Part shown: piece after piece, positions 9,678 to 18,177 of the stretch
Position numbering within the stretch: position 1 is the first letter of the stretch
Layout of the letters: each line of letters begins with the position of its first letter
NCBI RefSeq assembly: GCF_016772475.1
Contig: NZ_CP068595.1
Coordinates: 5,518,001 to 5,582,000 of the forward strand
Direction: 5' to 3'
DNA: 64,000 nt
Source: Paenibacillus sonchi
GTDB taxonomy: Bacteria > Bacillota > Bacilli > Paenibacillales > Paenibacillaceae
The notes under the pieces: model-generated
Told to the model about the DNA's origin: nothing
The model's input: the letters and a program-made list of their open reading frames with translations, nothing else
The model's database searches: none
Program-made: the position numbers and the translations under genes

Positions 9678-10664
9678 TTACTGGACCAATCCGCTCTGCA
9701 TCGTTAAGTGTGCCAATTCCTCCAGGAGCTGTTCTTCGAGGCGGATCATTTCATGCATTTTTTTGTGAATCTTCCGCCGCTGAGATAGCTTATTGCCTGA
9801 ACACATCACTTTGATCATGAATTGATTAATAAGATTCCACTGCTCTCCTGAAAGCTGATAGCCCTCAGCAGCTTGGGAGAGTGCGCTCAGGTCGGCCTCA
9901 CGGTTAAGCAGACGCAGGAACAGGCTGAACCGGATCCGGTGGATGGGCAGGGTGTTGGCAGCCAGCATGAAGCTGGAGCTGTATTCAGCAGGACAATCGG
10001 CGGTGATCCCCGTATTCAGATAGGCGTCGGCATAGGCTCTGAGGTGAGCGGCAACCTGGCCCGGCTGAACCTGATTGAAAGGGCTGCTCAGCATTCCTTG
10101 AAGCGTAGTCTGCCAATCTGTGTATGAACGCGAAGAATCGCAAAGCTCAAATAATGCATAGAAATGGCAGGCTTGCTGGAAGACATCGAAATCCACAGGT
10201 TCAAGCGGTTTGCCATAGTAGGCATCCGTTAAATAAATGAGGTGGCTTGAACGGTCCAGCCCAACGGCGAGACAGGCATGGCTGGTATGCAGCTTGCGGA
10301 AGGCCACACACCAGGGGCAGTCATAAGAATCAAATCCGACCAGGACCGGCATTCCCGAAGACAACCGGCTCTCCAGCATGTCGAGCATGAAGGTCTTATC
10401 CATTTCCGGCTCCTTCCGTTCAATATAACTGAACACAAGGCCATGGTACGCTGACAGAGCTTCTGTACTGATCCGCGGCAGGGCTAACCGCTCAATCAAC
10501 GGCTGATCCGGGAACTGCTGTTCTTCAAAGGACACCTGCCAGGCGTTCCCGTACATGCACTTGCTGTCCTTTCCCAGCCATTCAGCCACAGAATGAATGC
10601 AGTCATCGATACAGCTGCGGAGCGTGGGGTAGGGGGTGCTCTTAACGGGAACAATGTTCAGCAC
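9678..10664 (-). CDS. BtrH-like acyltransferase (butirosin biosynthesis protein H N-terminal domain)
   Basis: Protein of 328 residues resembling BtrH, the transferase that moves the aminoacyl chain from an acyl carrier protein onto an aminoglycoside amine in butirosin biosynthesis. The BtrH N-terminal, cysteine-protease-like fold is suggested by Cys18/Cys22 near the start (TLRSCIDDCIHS), a GMPVLVGFDSYDCPWC strand, and candidate His and Asp in HTSHACLAVGLD and YLTDAYYG. The C-terminal ~150 residues are helical. GTG at 10664 is the start, with AAGGAGAT 9 nt upstream; it overlaps the end of the AraC gene by 23 nt, so the two are one transcript. A carrier-protein gene lies just across the divergent promoter region, which strengthens the acyl-transfer assignment. 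Family by resemblance; substrate unknown. Confidence 0.75.
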   Translation of the reverse strand: MLNIVPVKSTPYPTLRSCIDDCIHSVAEWLGKDSKCMYGNAWQVSFEEQQFPDQPLIERLALPRISTEALSAYHGLVFSYIERKEPEMDKTFMLDMLESRLSSGMPVLVGFDSYDCPWCVAFRKLHTSHACLAVGLDRSSHLIYLTDAYYGKPLEPVDFDVFQQACHFYALFELCDSSRSYTDWQTTLQGMLSSPFNQVQPGQVAAHLRAYADAYLNTGITADCPAEYSSSFMLAANTLPIHRIRFSLFLRLLNREADLSALSQAAEGYQLSGEQWNLINQFMIKVMCSGNKLSQRRKIHKKMHEMIRLEEQLLEELAHLTMQSGLVQ

Positions 10665-11562
10665 TGCTCATCATCTCCTTCGCCGACAAAAAATGACTAA
10701 GAAACCGGTTTCGATAACAGGCAGGAGTCATACCGCTGTACTCGCGGAACAGCCGGTAGAAATATTTCATATCGTAAATTCCGACCTCCAGCGCAATAGC
10801 CTGTATCCCAAGCTTCGTGAACATCAGCAGCATGCAGCTGTATTTCATGCGGATTTCCTGGAGCATCTGGATGTAGGATCTGCCGGTTTTTATTTTGAAT
10901 AATCGCTGAAACTGGCGGGAGCTCATCGCAATCTGCCGGCTGATCTCCTTCAGTGTGATTTTTTCGCTGAAATTGCTGATCATATACAGAATGACATCAT
11001 GCAGCGGATCTTCGTTAATCTGCGGCTGCTGAGTGAAGGGAACGGATGCAGCGGGCAGAATGAGCTTCGCCAGCTCGAACAGCAGCGGGTATAGCTGCTG
11101 TTGATCCTCAGCGGAACCATTGTTATGTATCCCCTGCATACGGCGGAGTAAAATGGACAGCTCCACGTTGTTCTCCCTGTATCCGAACCATTGCTTCAAC
11201 TCCAGAAGCTTCAGCAATGGAACCATGTCCTCTTCAGAGAACTGTCCTGACAGTTCGCCGGGAATCCTGCAAAGCTCCGGCCTGAGCATACAATTGAGGA
11301 TGATAAGCGGCTCGGAACCGGTCAGATCCTGCGGCTGAAAGACATGGGAAACCCCGGGCGGTATAACCAGCAAATCCCCCTGCACAACCTGCATTTTATC
11401 CTCAGCTGCCAGATGGATTCCTTCCCCCTGAACCACATAAGCGAGCTCCAAAAAATCGTGCTGATGACGTACAGAAGTGACCGTTTCGTGAGTCAGGAGC
11501 ATTTGAACCGGTGAACAGGAGTCAAATAGATATTCCCCCGTAAATACCGGAAAAACTTCCAT
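10642..11562 (-). CDS. AraC-family transcriptional regulator of the biosynthetic cluster
   Basis: AraC/XylS-type regulator with an N-terminal cupin sensor (SVRHQHDFLELAYV, about 25-40; GDLLVIPPGVSHVF) and a C-terminal pair of helix-turn-helix motifs (ITLKEISRQIAMSSRQFQRL and AIALEVGIYDMKYFYRLF). The start at 11562 is chosen because GGAGG lies 7 nt upstream; the frame stays open to 11643 but lacks a ribosome site. It is co-transcribed with the BtrH-like gene and divergent from the carrier-protein operon, so it probably controls both from the 11563-11718 region. The effector is unknown. Confidence 0.88.
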   Translation of the reverse strand: MEVFPVFTGEYLFDSCSPVQMLLTHETVTSVRHQHDFLELAYVVQGEGIHLAAEDKMQVVQGDLLVIPPGVSHVFQPQDLTGSEPLIILNCMLRPELCRIPGELSGQFSEEDMVPLLKLLELKQWFGYRENNVELSILLRRMQGIHNNGSAEDQQQLYPLLFELAKLILPAASVPFTQQPQINEDPLHDVILYMISNFSEKITLKEISRQIAMSSRQFQRLFKIKTGRSYIQMLQEIRMKYSCMLLMFTKLGIQAIALEVGIYDMKYFYRLFREYSGMTPACYRNRFLSHFLSAKEMMSSAEHCSR

Positions 11563-11614
11563 AGACAAACCTCCGTTTCCAATTTCCTTAAGATATACAC
11601 CTGGAATCCATCCT

Positions 11615-11643
11615 AGTATAGCTGAATATTTTGGCGTATTCAA
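11615..11643 (-). promoter_or_regulatory. SigA-type promoter of the araC-btrH-like operon
   Basis: On the minus strand TTGAAT (11643-11638) and TATACT (11620-11615) are 17 nt apart, which would start transcription about 45 nt before the AraC start codon. In the opposite direction no good -35/-10 pair is seen before the carrier-protein gene, as expected if that promoter needs the activator. Confidence 0.55.
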
Positions 11644-11718
11644 CCATATATTAACATCCGGGTTTTTGGTATATTCATTTCATTCATTCCTAATATGCTC
11701 ACTGAAAGGGGTATAGAC

Positions 11719-11961
11719 ATGCAGCAGAAAGTCATTGAGATTATCGCTGAAATCAAGGAGGATCCGGGCCTGCTTCAGACGCTGAACGGGGCTTCCGATC
11801 TGACTCTGGATGCCGCACTTGATTCGCTGCAAATCATCAACTTTATTCTGAGAATCGAAGACGAATTCGATATCGAAGTAGATTTCGATACCTTTGATCT
11901 TGAACATTTGAAATCGGTAGACCGTTTCTCCGCTTATGTTGCCGGGCTTGCCGTACGATGA
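11719..11961 (+). CDS. Stand-alone acyl carrier protein
   Basis: Small acidic carrier protein of 80 residues. The phosphopantetheine attachment serine is Ser36 in LDAALDSLQIINF, followed by the usual acidic recognition helix (RIEDEFDIEVDFDTFD). Start at 11719 fits GAAAGGGG upstream; an in-frame ATG at 11695 has no ribosome site. It overlaps the ATP-grasp gene by 4 nt (ATGA). It is not the housekeeping fatty-acid ACP, because it lies in a dedicated operon with a ligase rather than with fab genes. By analogy with BtrI it would hold an amino acid or other acid as a thioester while tailoring takes place. Confidence 0.85.
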   Translation: MQQKVIEIIAEIKEDPGLLQTLNGASDLTLDAALDSLQIINFILRIEDEFDIEVDFDTFDLEHLKSVDRFSAYVAGLAVR

Positions 11962-13307
11962 AGAACGCTGTGCACTGCGGCAGCTTGGAGTCGGAACGGT
12001 ACTGGCGGGAGGAAGATTTAGCCACTTTGCCATCCATTCCTGATGCGAGGGCTCTGGCTATCGTTCAGGCGATGGATGAAATGCTGTTTGTCTTTTGCAG
12101 GAGCGGGGATATTCTATTAACCCGTCATGGCATGGACCCGGCACAATATGACTATCTGCAATCTCTCAATTATTCATTCAAGACGAATATGAATCCATTA
12201 ACATTGGGAGTCCGGGAATCCGGCACAACACAGAACGCACTGAATGTATTTGAATTGCTGGGCAGGCTGGACCCCGGGCAGGAAACGGAAAGGTTAATAC
12301 CGGAAGGTTCAGTGCTTGAACCTTTTGCCGTGCTTCCCGGAACGCAGGAGGCGGTTAGACGCTATAAGCTTCTGCCCGGACTCCCGGATGAACAGACCGT
12401 GAGCAAAGTGAACACCAAAACCTACTCTGCTGCCATGCGGGACAGGCTGTCGTTGCCGAATATCGCCCAGATTGTCCACAGCGTAGAGGAGCTGCTGCAA
12501 TCAGGACAGGAGCTGCTGGAGAAGGGGCCTTTTCTGATCAAGGATGAGTACGGTGTATCCGGCAAAGGAAATCAGCTCGTGGACTCTGACCGCATGCTGA
12601 GCAGAATTGCCGGGTACCTGGAATCCAGCCGGAACAAGGATAAAAGAATCCGCTTTGTGCTTGAACCCCTGTTGAACCGGGAGACAGACTTCTCCAGTCA
12701 ATTTCACATCGATTCTGAAGGCCAAATCTCGATCTTGTCCGTTCAGCAGCTGGTCAACCACGGCTTTGCCTTCGGAGAATCACATTCGCCCGGGCCGCCT
12801 CTGCTCGTAAGGCTGGAACGGGAAGGATATTGGGAAATCATGCACAATATTGGACGGGAGCTGTATGCAGACGGTTATTATGGCGATGTATGCGTGGACT
12901 CCATGCTGCTGCGCGACGGAAGCCTCGCACCTCTGGTGGAGATCAATGCCCGCAAGTCGATGAGTCTGATTAAGCATAATGTGGACCGCCATCTCAAGCA
13001 GGAGGGGATGCACACCTGTCTAATACAGGTACCGTTAGCAACTATGGGTGAGGTCCGTTATGAAGAGCTGCTGCAGCGGCTGGAGCAGGCCGGCATATTA
13101 TTTTCGCCGGAAGAGGGAGAAGGGGTGATTCCTCTGTCATCAGGTACACTCCAGCCTCCGGACCCGTCCCGTTCCGCAGGTTCCACCGGTTCCGCCAAGG
13201 GTAAGCTGTATGCCGCGTTGGCCTACCGGAATGAAGACCGCAAAGACGGACTCACCCGCAAACTGGACGAATCGCTTCTGCGCACTGGCTATACTATACT
13301 GCGTTAA
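11958..13307 (+). CDS. ATP-grasp ligase, probable carboxylate/amino acid-ACP ligase (BtrJ-like role)
   Basis: ATP-grasp enzyme of 449 residues, expected to activate a carboxylate as acyl phosphate and join it to a nucleophile. The ATP-grasp core spans about residues 170-345: FLIKDEYGVSGKGNQ (lysine and glycine-rich loop), RFVLEPLLNRETDFSSQF, and PLVEINARKSMSLIKHN with the metal-binding Glu/Asn. The start codon overlaps the ACP stop (ATGA), so the two proteins are made in step, as expected for a ligase that loads this ACP. In butirosin BtrJ plays this part with glutamate. An ACP-independent peptide-type ligase is the alternative. The region before 170 is not recognised. Confidence 0.72.
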   Translation: MKNAVHCGSLESERYWREEDLATLPSIPDARALAIVQAMDEMLFVFCRSGDILLTRHGMDPAQYDYLQSLNYSFKTNMNPLTLGVRESGTTQNALNVFELLGRLDPGQETERLIPEGSVLEPFAVLPGTQEAVRRYKLLPGLPDEQTVSKVNTKTYSAAMRDRLSLPNIAQIVHSVEELLQSGQELLEKGPFLIKDEYGVSGKGNQLVDSDRMLSRIAGYLESSRNKDKRIRFVLEPLLNRETDFSSQFHIDSEGQISILSVQQLVNHGFAFGESHSPGPPLLVRLEREGYWEIMHNIGRELYADGYYGDVCVDSMLLRDGSLAPLVEINARKSMSLIKHNVDRHLKQEGMHTCLIQVPLATMGEVRYEELLQRLEQAGILFSPEEGEGVIPLSSGTLQPPDPSRSAGSTGSAKGKLYAALAYRNEDRKDGLTRKLDESLLRTGYTILR

Positions 13308-13323
13308 TGAAAGGAACCCTCCA

Positions 13324-14445
13324 ATGAACAATACCGTGACAGTTCTATGTTCTGGTTTTGGTCTGGGCTTTTATGTCCCCGGCCTGCTGATTGAGCGGAA
13401 GCTCAAGGCGCTTGGCATCGAGGCGGAGATTGAGGTTTTTGAAACCTTAATGTCTGACAGCAAAAAAAAGCTGACGGATGACAGCCGCAAAGCGTACCAG
13501 AAAAATTTTGCCGTCGCACTGACCTCGCAGAAAATACCCGCGGATATCCGAAACAGCCTTGATTCTGCTGCCGTTGAACGGATATTCCGGCAATGGCGGC
13601 AGGAAGAAAGGCAGCACTTCATAACATTATCCGGGCACTGGGTTCATGTTATGGACAGATACCGTGAAACTGCAGGTTTTCCTGTATATGCCGATTTGCT
13701 CTATATTGATGCTGATCTTTCGCCATCTTGGAAGAATCTCCGCAGGCTGAACCCCGGTTACGCGGAAGGCTACCACGAAGTAAGCATGTATGATCCCGGG
13801 AAGCGGCAGATCCTCTGCAGCATTGATGCCGGGGCCCAGCAAGCGCTGCCCGCTTCGGCAAGAAACGGGAGATTGGTTGTGCATGGCGGCGGCTGGGGAA
13901 TCGGAACATTCCGCGAGAAGTTTGCTGCCCTGGAATCAGCAGGGTATGAGCTGGATATTGCCGCTTACAGTTCTGAGGAGATTGGAGAGGCCATCCGCGG
14001 AAGACGTTATTTTATGAATGACCCGGAGTGGCGGACCTGGCTCCGCGACAGCAGCGGACAGTATACCTTTCCGCCTTTTGCAGAGGTAACCGGCAACCGG
14101 GATAACCACTTTCCGCCCTGCCGTCACTATCAGGAGGGGATGTACGGTGTCATCCGGCAGGCATCTGCTGTAATCAGCAAGCCGGGAGGCGGGGCTTTGA
14201 TTGATTCATTGGCTTCAGGCACTCCGCTGGTGCTGCTGGACCCTTTTGGCCCGCATGAGAAGATTAACAGTGATCTGTGGGTGGAGCTTGGTTACGGTAT
14301 CCGTTACGGGGAGTGGGCCGAGATTGGTTTTGACCGTGAAGAATTGCGTAAGCTGTCGGACAACCTCCAGTCGGCCATAGGCCGGTACCCCGATTATGCA
14401 GCAAGTTATGCGGAACAACTATCCGCAGCGGAAGGGAGAAGCTAA
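13324..14445 (+). CDS. GT-B glycosyltransferase (MurG/GT28- or GT1-like)
   Basis: Cytoplasmic glycosyltransferase of 373 residues with the two-domain GT-B plan. The N-terminal domain begins VTVLCSGFGLGFYVPG, a glycine-rich acceptor-side loop. The C-terminal donor-binding domain carries SKPGGGALIDSLASG followed by PLVLLDPFGPHEKIN, the nucleotide-sugar signature of GT1/GT28 enzymes. No membrane segment is seen. The start at 13324 has AAAGGAA upstream; the frame extends to 13210 inside the previous gene without a site. It ends in TAATG, sharing one base with the radical SAM start. It probably glycosylates the cluster's small-molecule product. Confidence 0.75.
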   Translation: MNNTVTVLCSGFGLGFYVPGLLIERKLKALGIEAEIEVFETLMSDSKKKLTDDSRKAYQKNFAVALTSQKIPADIRNSLDSAAVERIFRQWRQEERQHFITLSGHWVHVMDRYRETAGFPVYADLLYIDADLSPSWKNLRRLNPGYAEGYHEVSMYDPGKRQILCSIDAGAQQALPASARNGRLVVHGGGWGIGTFREKFAALESAGYELDIAAYSSEEIGEAIRGRRYFMNDPEWRTWLRDSSGQYTFPPFAEVTGNRDNHFPPCRHYQEGMYGVIRQASAVISKPGGGALIDSLASGTPLVLLDPFGPHEKINSDLWVELGYGIRYGEWAEIGFDREELRKLSDNLQSAIGRYPDYAASYAEQLSAAEGRS

Positions 14446-15637
14446 TGCAGCCTACCAGCAGAGTTAATCTGGATGCCAAGTCCTTTGAGGCTTTGAAACG
14501 CACGATCAGGAATGTCGTCATTCCGCACAGAGAACGCAAGCATGATCCCGGCTTCAAAACCGTTATGCCAGAAATTATGTCACTTAAGCTGACCAACCGC
14601 TGTAATCTCCGCTGCAAGCATTGCTACCAATGGAATGAATCCGGCTACCATCATGATATGGACACAGCCGAGCAGAACCTGGATATGGATTTGGAGATGA
14701 TCCGCAAGCTTTTGCAGGAAACAGATGAAGCAAAGTCCCGTCTGTATTTATGGGGCGGCGAGCCGCTGTTTCACCGGGATACGAAACCAATTCTGGAGCT
14801 TCTGAAAGAGCATCCCCGGATACAACGATCTGTACCAATGCATATCTGATTCATAAGTATGAAGAGGAGCTGTGTGCAATCTCGGACAATCTGGAGCTGC
14901 TGATACCGATAGAGGGGTTCGAGGATGAGCATGATTTTCTCCGCGGCAAAGGATCCTTTCACAAAGTGATCGAGAACGTGGAACGGCTGCTTGAACTGCG
15001 CGAGCAGGGCCGCTTCCGCGGCCGCATCTCCGTGCATAATGTGATTAATGACAATATGATCGGCAGGTTGTATGAACTGGTGGAATTTTTTGAGCAAAAG
15101 GGCGTCGATCTGGTACTGCTCTGCTTCCCCTGGTATATTTCTGCGGAAACCAGTCTGGAAATGGACCGCTTCTACGATGAACACTTCCAGTGGCTGGCGG
15201 AGCTTCCGCCGGATCACCGGAGCAGCTGGCATGCCTTCAAATACCATATTAAGCCAGGCAATGTCCCCAAGCTAACCGAAGACCTGAAACGGATCAACAG
15301 CAACACTTGGCATAATACAAGAATCCGTTACCAGCCGGGGCTCGACTTTGATGAAATAGAAGATTTTGTGGCCGGCAGGCCGATGGCATCCCGCAGCACG
15401 TCGAAATGTCTGGCGCTCAGTACGAGGGTTGATATTGCCCCGAACGGCATGGTGAGTGCATGTAAATTTTTTGGCGAGCTGGCGATTGGCAATGTGAATG
15501 AGCAGTCACTGACGGAAATATGGAACTCGGACCGCTACGACCGGCTGCGGCGGATTCTGGATGAAGGCTTGTCGCCGGCCTGCTCCAAATGCAATGTGCT
15601 GTACTTGAATACCTCTGCTGCGCTGTCCCATGTATGA
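14445..15637 (+). pseudogene. Radical SAM/SPASM enzyme, interrupted by one frameshift
   Basis: Radical S-adenosylmethionine enzyme. The 4Fe-4S/SAM motif CxxxCxxC is intact at Cys53, Cys57 and Cys60 (RCNLRCKHCYQW), as is LWGGEPLF. The C-terminal part has SPASM/twitch-type cysteines (SKCLALS, MVSACKFFG, ACSKCNVLY) for auxiliary clusters and the IWNSDRYDRLR helix. The frame that starts at 14445 stops at 14847, whereas the rest of the enzyme is read in another frame from before 14830 to 15637. Adding one C to CCCC at 14814-14817 restores KEHP-PDTTICTNAY and a 398-residue protein. Whether the break is real or a sequencing error is open. In butirosin the radical SAM enzyme BtrN oxidises a sugar alcohol; a similar dehydrogenase or an epimerase is possible here. 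Confidence 0.78.
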
Positions 15638-16674
15638 AGAACGGCCGTGGACAAACCGGTTATAGGCTCGGTATCTTGGGTGCCTCGAATATTGCTGTTC
15701 CAGCTTTGCTGGAGCCTGCGCGGCATGTCGAGACGGTTAGTATAGCCGCAATCGCAAACCGGACCTTTGAAAAAGCGGCAAAGCTGGCGGAAACTTACCA
15801 GATTCCTTATGTGGCGGGCAGTCTGGAGGAGTTGTTGCAGCTAAGCGGTCTGGATGGCGTATATATTGCACTCAGCAATGAGCTTCATACAGAGTGGGCA
15901 GTCCGGGCCTTGAATGCAGGTAAGCATGTATTGGCAGAGAAGCCGATTGCCTTGAATGCCGAAGAAGCTGAACGGCTAAGGATGGCCAAGGAAAAACCCG
16001 GCTCCCCGAAGCTCGCCGAAGGTCTGATGATCGCGTTTCATCCCTGGCAGCAGGCACTGAAATCTATTGTCGATTCCGGACAATTTGGCCAGCTGCACAG
16101 AATCAGGACACGTATTACCGTACCTGCCAAGGACAGGCATGCCGGAAATTACCGCAGTGTCAAAGCTAAGGGCGGAGGCGCTTTTGCCGATCTGGGCTGC
16201 TACTGGCTGCAGTTCCTGCAGGCCCTTGTGGGTCTTCAGCCCAGGGAGATTGCGGCGCAGTCGGCGTTTGACGGGCCGGAAGGCTGCGACTGGACCTTTC
16301 AGGCAGCGTTAAAATATGCGGATGGACTGGAAGCCGAATGTCTCACTTCCTTTGAGCAGCCATTCCGGGCTTCGCATACCCTGTATTTTGATCACACCGT
16401 GCTGACGATCCCGGATTTTTTCCGCCCGGTCAAAGGGTTCTACAAAATCAAAATACGGCATGACCTTCCGGATAACCGCAGCACCCTTTGCGAATTCGAG
16501 CCGATGAACTATTATGTCAGCCAGCTGGAGGCTTTTGCGGAAATCATGAGCGGGCAAAGGACGGAAAAGCTGGAAGCTGTATGGGAACGGGTACACATTC
16601 AATCCCTAATAATGGCTGAGGCCCGGCAGCACCGGGTTTATCGTGAAGCAAATCGTAATTGGCTTAAAAGTTAA
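15634..16674 (+). CDS. Gfo/Idh/MocA-family NAD(P)-dependent oxidoreductase
   Basis: Two-domain dehydrogenase of 346 residues. The Rossmann domain begins YRLGILGASNIAVPAL, and the family lysine lies in VLAEKPIALN; the C-terminal alpha/beta domain includes GGGAFADLGCYWLQ with the usual catalytic-region histidine position replaced by cysteine-tyrosine, so catalysis could differ. The ATG at 15634 overlaps the radical SAM stop by 4 nt, making it the last gene of the coupled operon; a longer in-frame start at 15589 would lie inside the upstream gene. It probably oxidises or reduces a sugar hydroxyl. A strong terminator follows. Confidence 0.85.
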   Translation: MKNGRGQTGYRLGILGASNIAVPALLEPARHVETVSIAAIANRTFEKAAKLAETYQIPYVAGSLEELLQLSGLDGVYIALSNELHTEWAVRALNAGKHVLAEKPIALNAEEAERLRMAKEKPGSPKLAEGLMIAFHPWQQALKSIVDSGQFGQLHRIRTRITVPAKDRHAGNYRSVKAKGGGAFADLGCYWLQFLQALVGLQPREIAAQSAFDGPEGCDWTFQAALKYADGLEAECLTSFEQPFRASHTLYFDHTVLTIPDFFRPVKGFYKIKIRHDLPDNRSTLCEFEPMNYYVSQLEAFAEIMSGQRTEKLEAVWERVHIQSLIMAEARQHRVYREANRNWLKS

Positions 16675-16748
16675 AAACAGCGTGTCAATTTGTAATTTAT
16701 ATTGCACCATTTTTAAAACTTATTTTGCGTAAGAATACACAAATAGAC

Positions 16749-16782
16749 AAGAGCTTGTATCCCTTAGATACAAGCTCTTTTT
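16749..16782 (+). terminator. Terminator of the ACP/radical SAM operon
   Basis: A perfect 13-bp stem (AAGAGCTTGTATC with GATACAAGCTCTT) and a T5 tail. The remaining AT-rich stretch to 16978 holds no open frame that I can support; it contains only a short dyad TGATAA-N6-TTATCA near 16919. Confidence 0.85.
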
Positions 16783-16978
16783 GTACTAAAGCCCCCTTTA
16801 TTGAATTAACTCTGTGTGATCTTATGTGACGTTGGCATGAGATGTTTCATTTCCAAAATTGTATAATTTTAGCTTCTTTTTCTTGGTTAAGTCTGTTGAT
16901 AGGTTTGTTTTTCAATGGTGATAACACCGCTTATCATCTCAAATAGAAAACAATGCCATCAGCAACCTCTCGGTTATG

Positions 16979-18124
16979 TCACTTGTTGCTGGTCTTCTTG
17001 ATCAAGTCCACGCCATCGTATGCCAGACTTTCCACACTTGCAGCCTTCTGCAGTATGTAATGATCAAAAAAGTTCTTCGTATAGTCTGTAACAAGATTTC
17101 GCATCTCCATAGCATCCCGTTCGCCTCTGAGTTCCTCATTAACACTGGTAAACACGATGTCGCAGTAATCTAAATGCGCAACACGATCAACAGAGAAATA
17201 ATAGGTTTCCATGCTATTGTTAGCGCCAATTATCGCATTCATGTTATAGTTAGGTTCACAAAACAGCAGCAAGAAGGGTTTCTTAAGGTCGCTGCCCTGA
17301 AGGCCGAACGCACCGCTATCCAAGCCAATCCCGCAGGCGAACCGGTCGTCGTCCCGGCAAACAATCGCCGTCGTAGACCCTCCAAAAGAATGTCCGAATA
17401 TGCCCATGCCGATGTCAAGCAACAATCTGCCCTTAAAGATGGAATTCAGCTCTCCAGAGTCCAGTTTGTAAAGATAATCGGCTACATATCTTACATCTTC
17501 TGCCTGTAATTCACTATACTCTGTGAACTTGGCAAGTATCGGCAGTGTAAGCATGTTACGGCACATCTCAATGGCAGTTTCATCGTCAGGCCGCATCTCC
17601 ATCTTACCAGCCAACGCCAGCCTCTCCGGATCTTCAGAAAACGCCATAATGACATCCGAAAAATCCTTTGATGCATTAAACAGGCGCCCATCTTTACGCT
17701 TATACATCGTGCTATTCTGATGGCCGATGCTTACCACAACATATCCCGTGCTTGCCAAGTCTGTACAGATCACTGTACCCCATTCTGGAGAACCGCCCCC
17801 GCCGCAAACATAGAATAACACCGGATAGCGCTTTTCCTTCCCGGAGAGAGCAAGGTCATCGTAACACCGGGTCTTGATATCTATAGAGAAAACATCCTTC
17901 CCTTTAAGATATTGAGTGTTAACTGGCTGCTCATTAAACATCTCATAGACTTCAGGAAACATGTACGTTGATGTAGTCTTACCTTCGCTACTGTCGGACG
18001 GATAGTACACAAACGCCGTCAGTTCTCTTTTTGAGTGATCTGATGCCGTGTACTCAAAATCCATCTGGGTTCGACCGACAGTATAGCGGCCAATTGGTTC
18101 CGGAAATACGTCATAAGTTTTCAT
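16979..18124 (-). CDS. Alpha/beta hydrolase, PAF-acetylhydrolase/carboxylesterase-like
   Basis: Hydrolase of 381 residues without signal peptide. The nucleophile elbow is GHSFGGST; likely triad partners are Asp in GIGLDSGAFG and His in DRVAHLDYCD. YPVLFYVCGGGGSPEW is the oxyanion-hole strand, as in the platelet-activating-factor acetylhydrolase II-like group. GGAGG precedes the ATG at 18124. It is 53 bp downstream of, and co-directional with, a tetR gene, and the pair is more AT-rich than its neighbours, in line with acquisition from another low-GC genome. Substrate unknown; an ester of foreign origin is the usual guess for such TetR-controlled pairs. Confidence 0.8.
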   Translation of the reverse strand: MKTYDVFPEPIGRYTVGRTQMDFEYTASDHSKRELTAFVYYPSDSSEGKTTSTYMFPEVYEMFNEQPVNTQYLKGKDVFSIDIKTRCYDDLALSGKEKRYPVLFYVCGGGGSPEWGTVICTDLASTGYVVVSIGHQNSTMYKRKDGRLFNASKDFSDVIMAFSEDPERLALAGKMEMRPDDETAIEMCRNMLTLPILAKFTEYSELQAEDVRYVADYLYKLDSGELNSIFKGRLLLDIGMGIFGHSFGGSTTAIVCRDDDRFACGIGLDSGAFGLQGSDLKKPFLLLFCEPNYNMNAIIGANNSMETYYFSVDRVAHLDYCDIVFTSVNEELRGERDAMEMRNLVTDYTKNFFDHYILQKAASVESLAYDGVDLIKKTSNK

Positions 18125-18177
18125 TTTCTTGTTCCTCCTTAATTAATAAAAGTGGCGAATGTGAAATACATACATAT

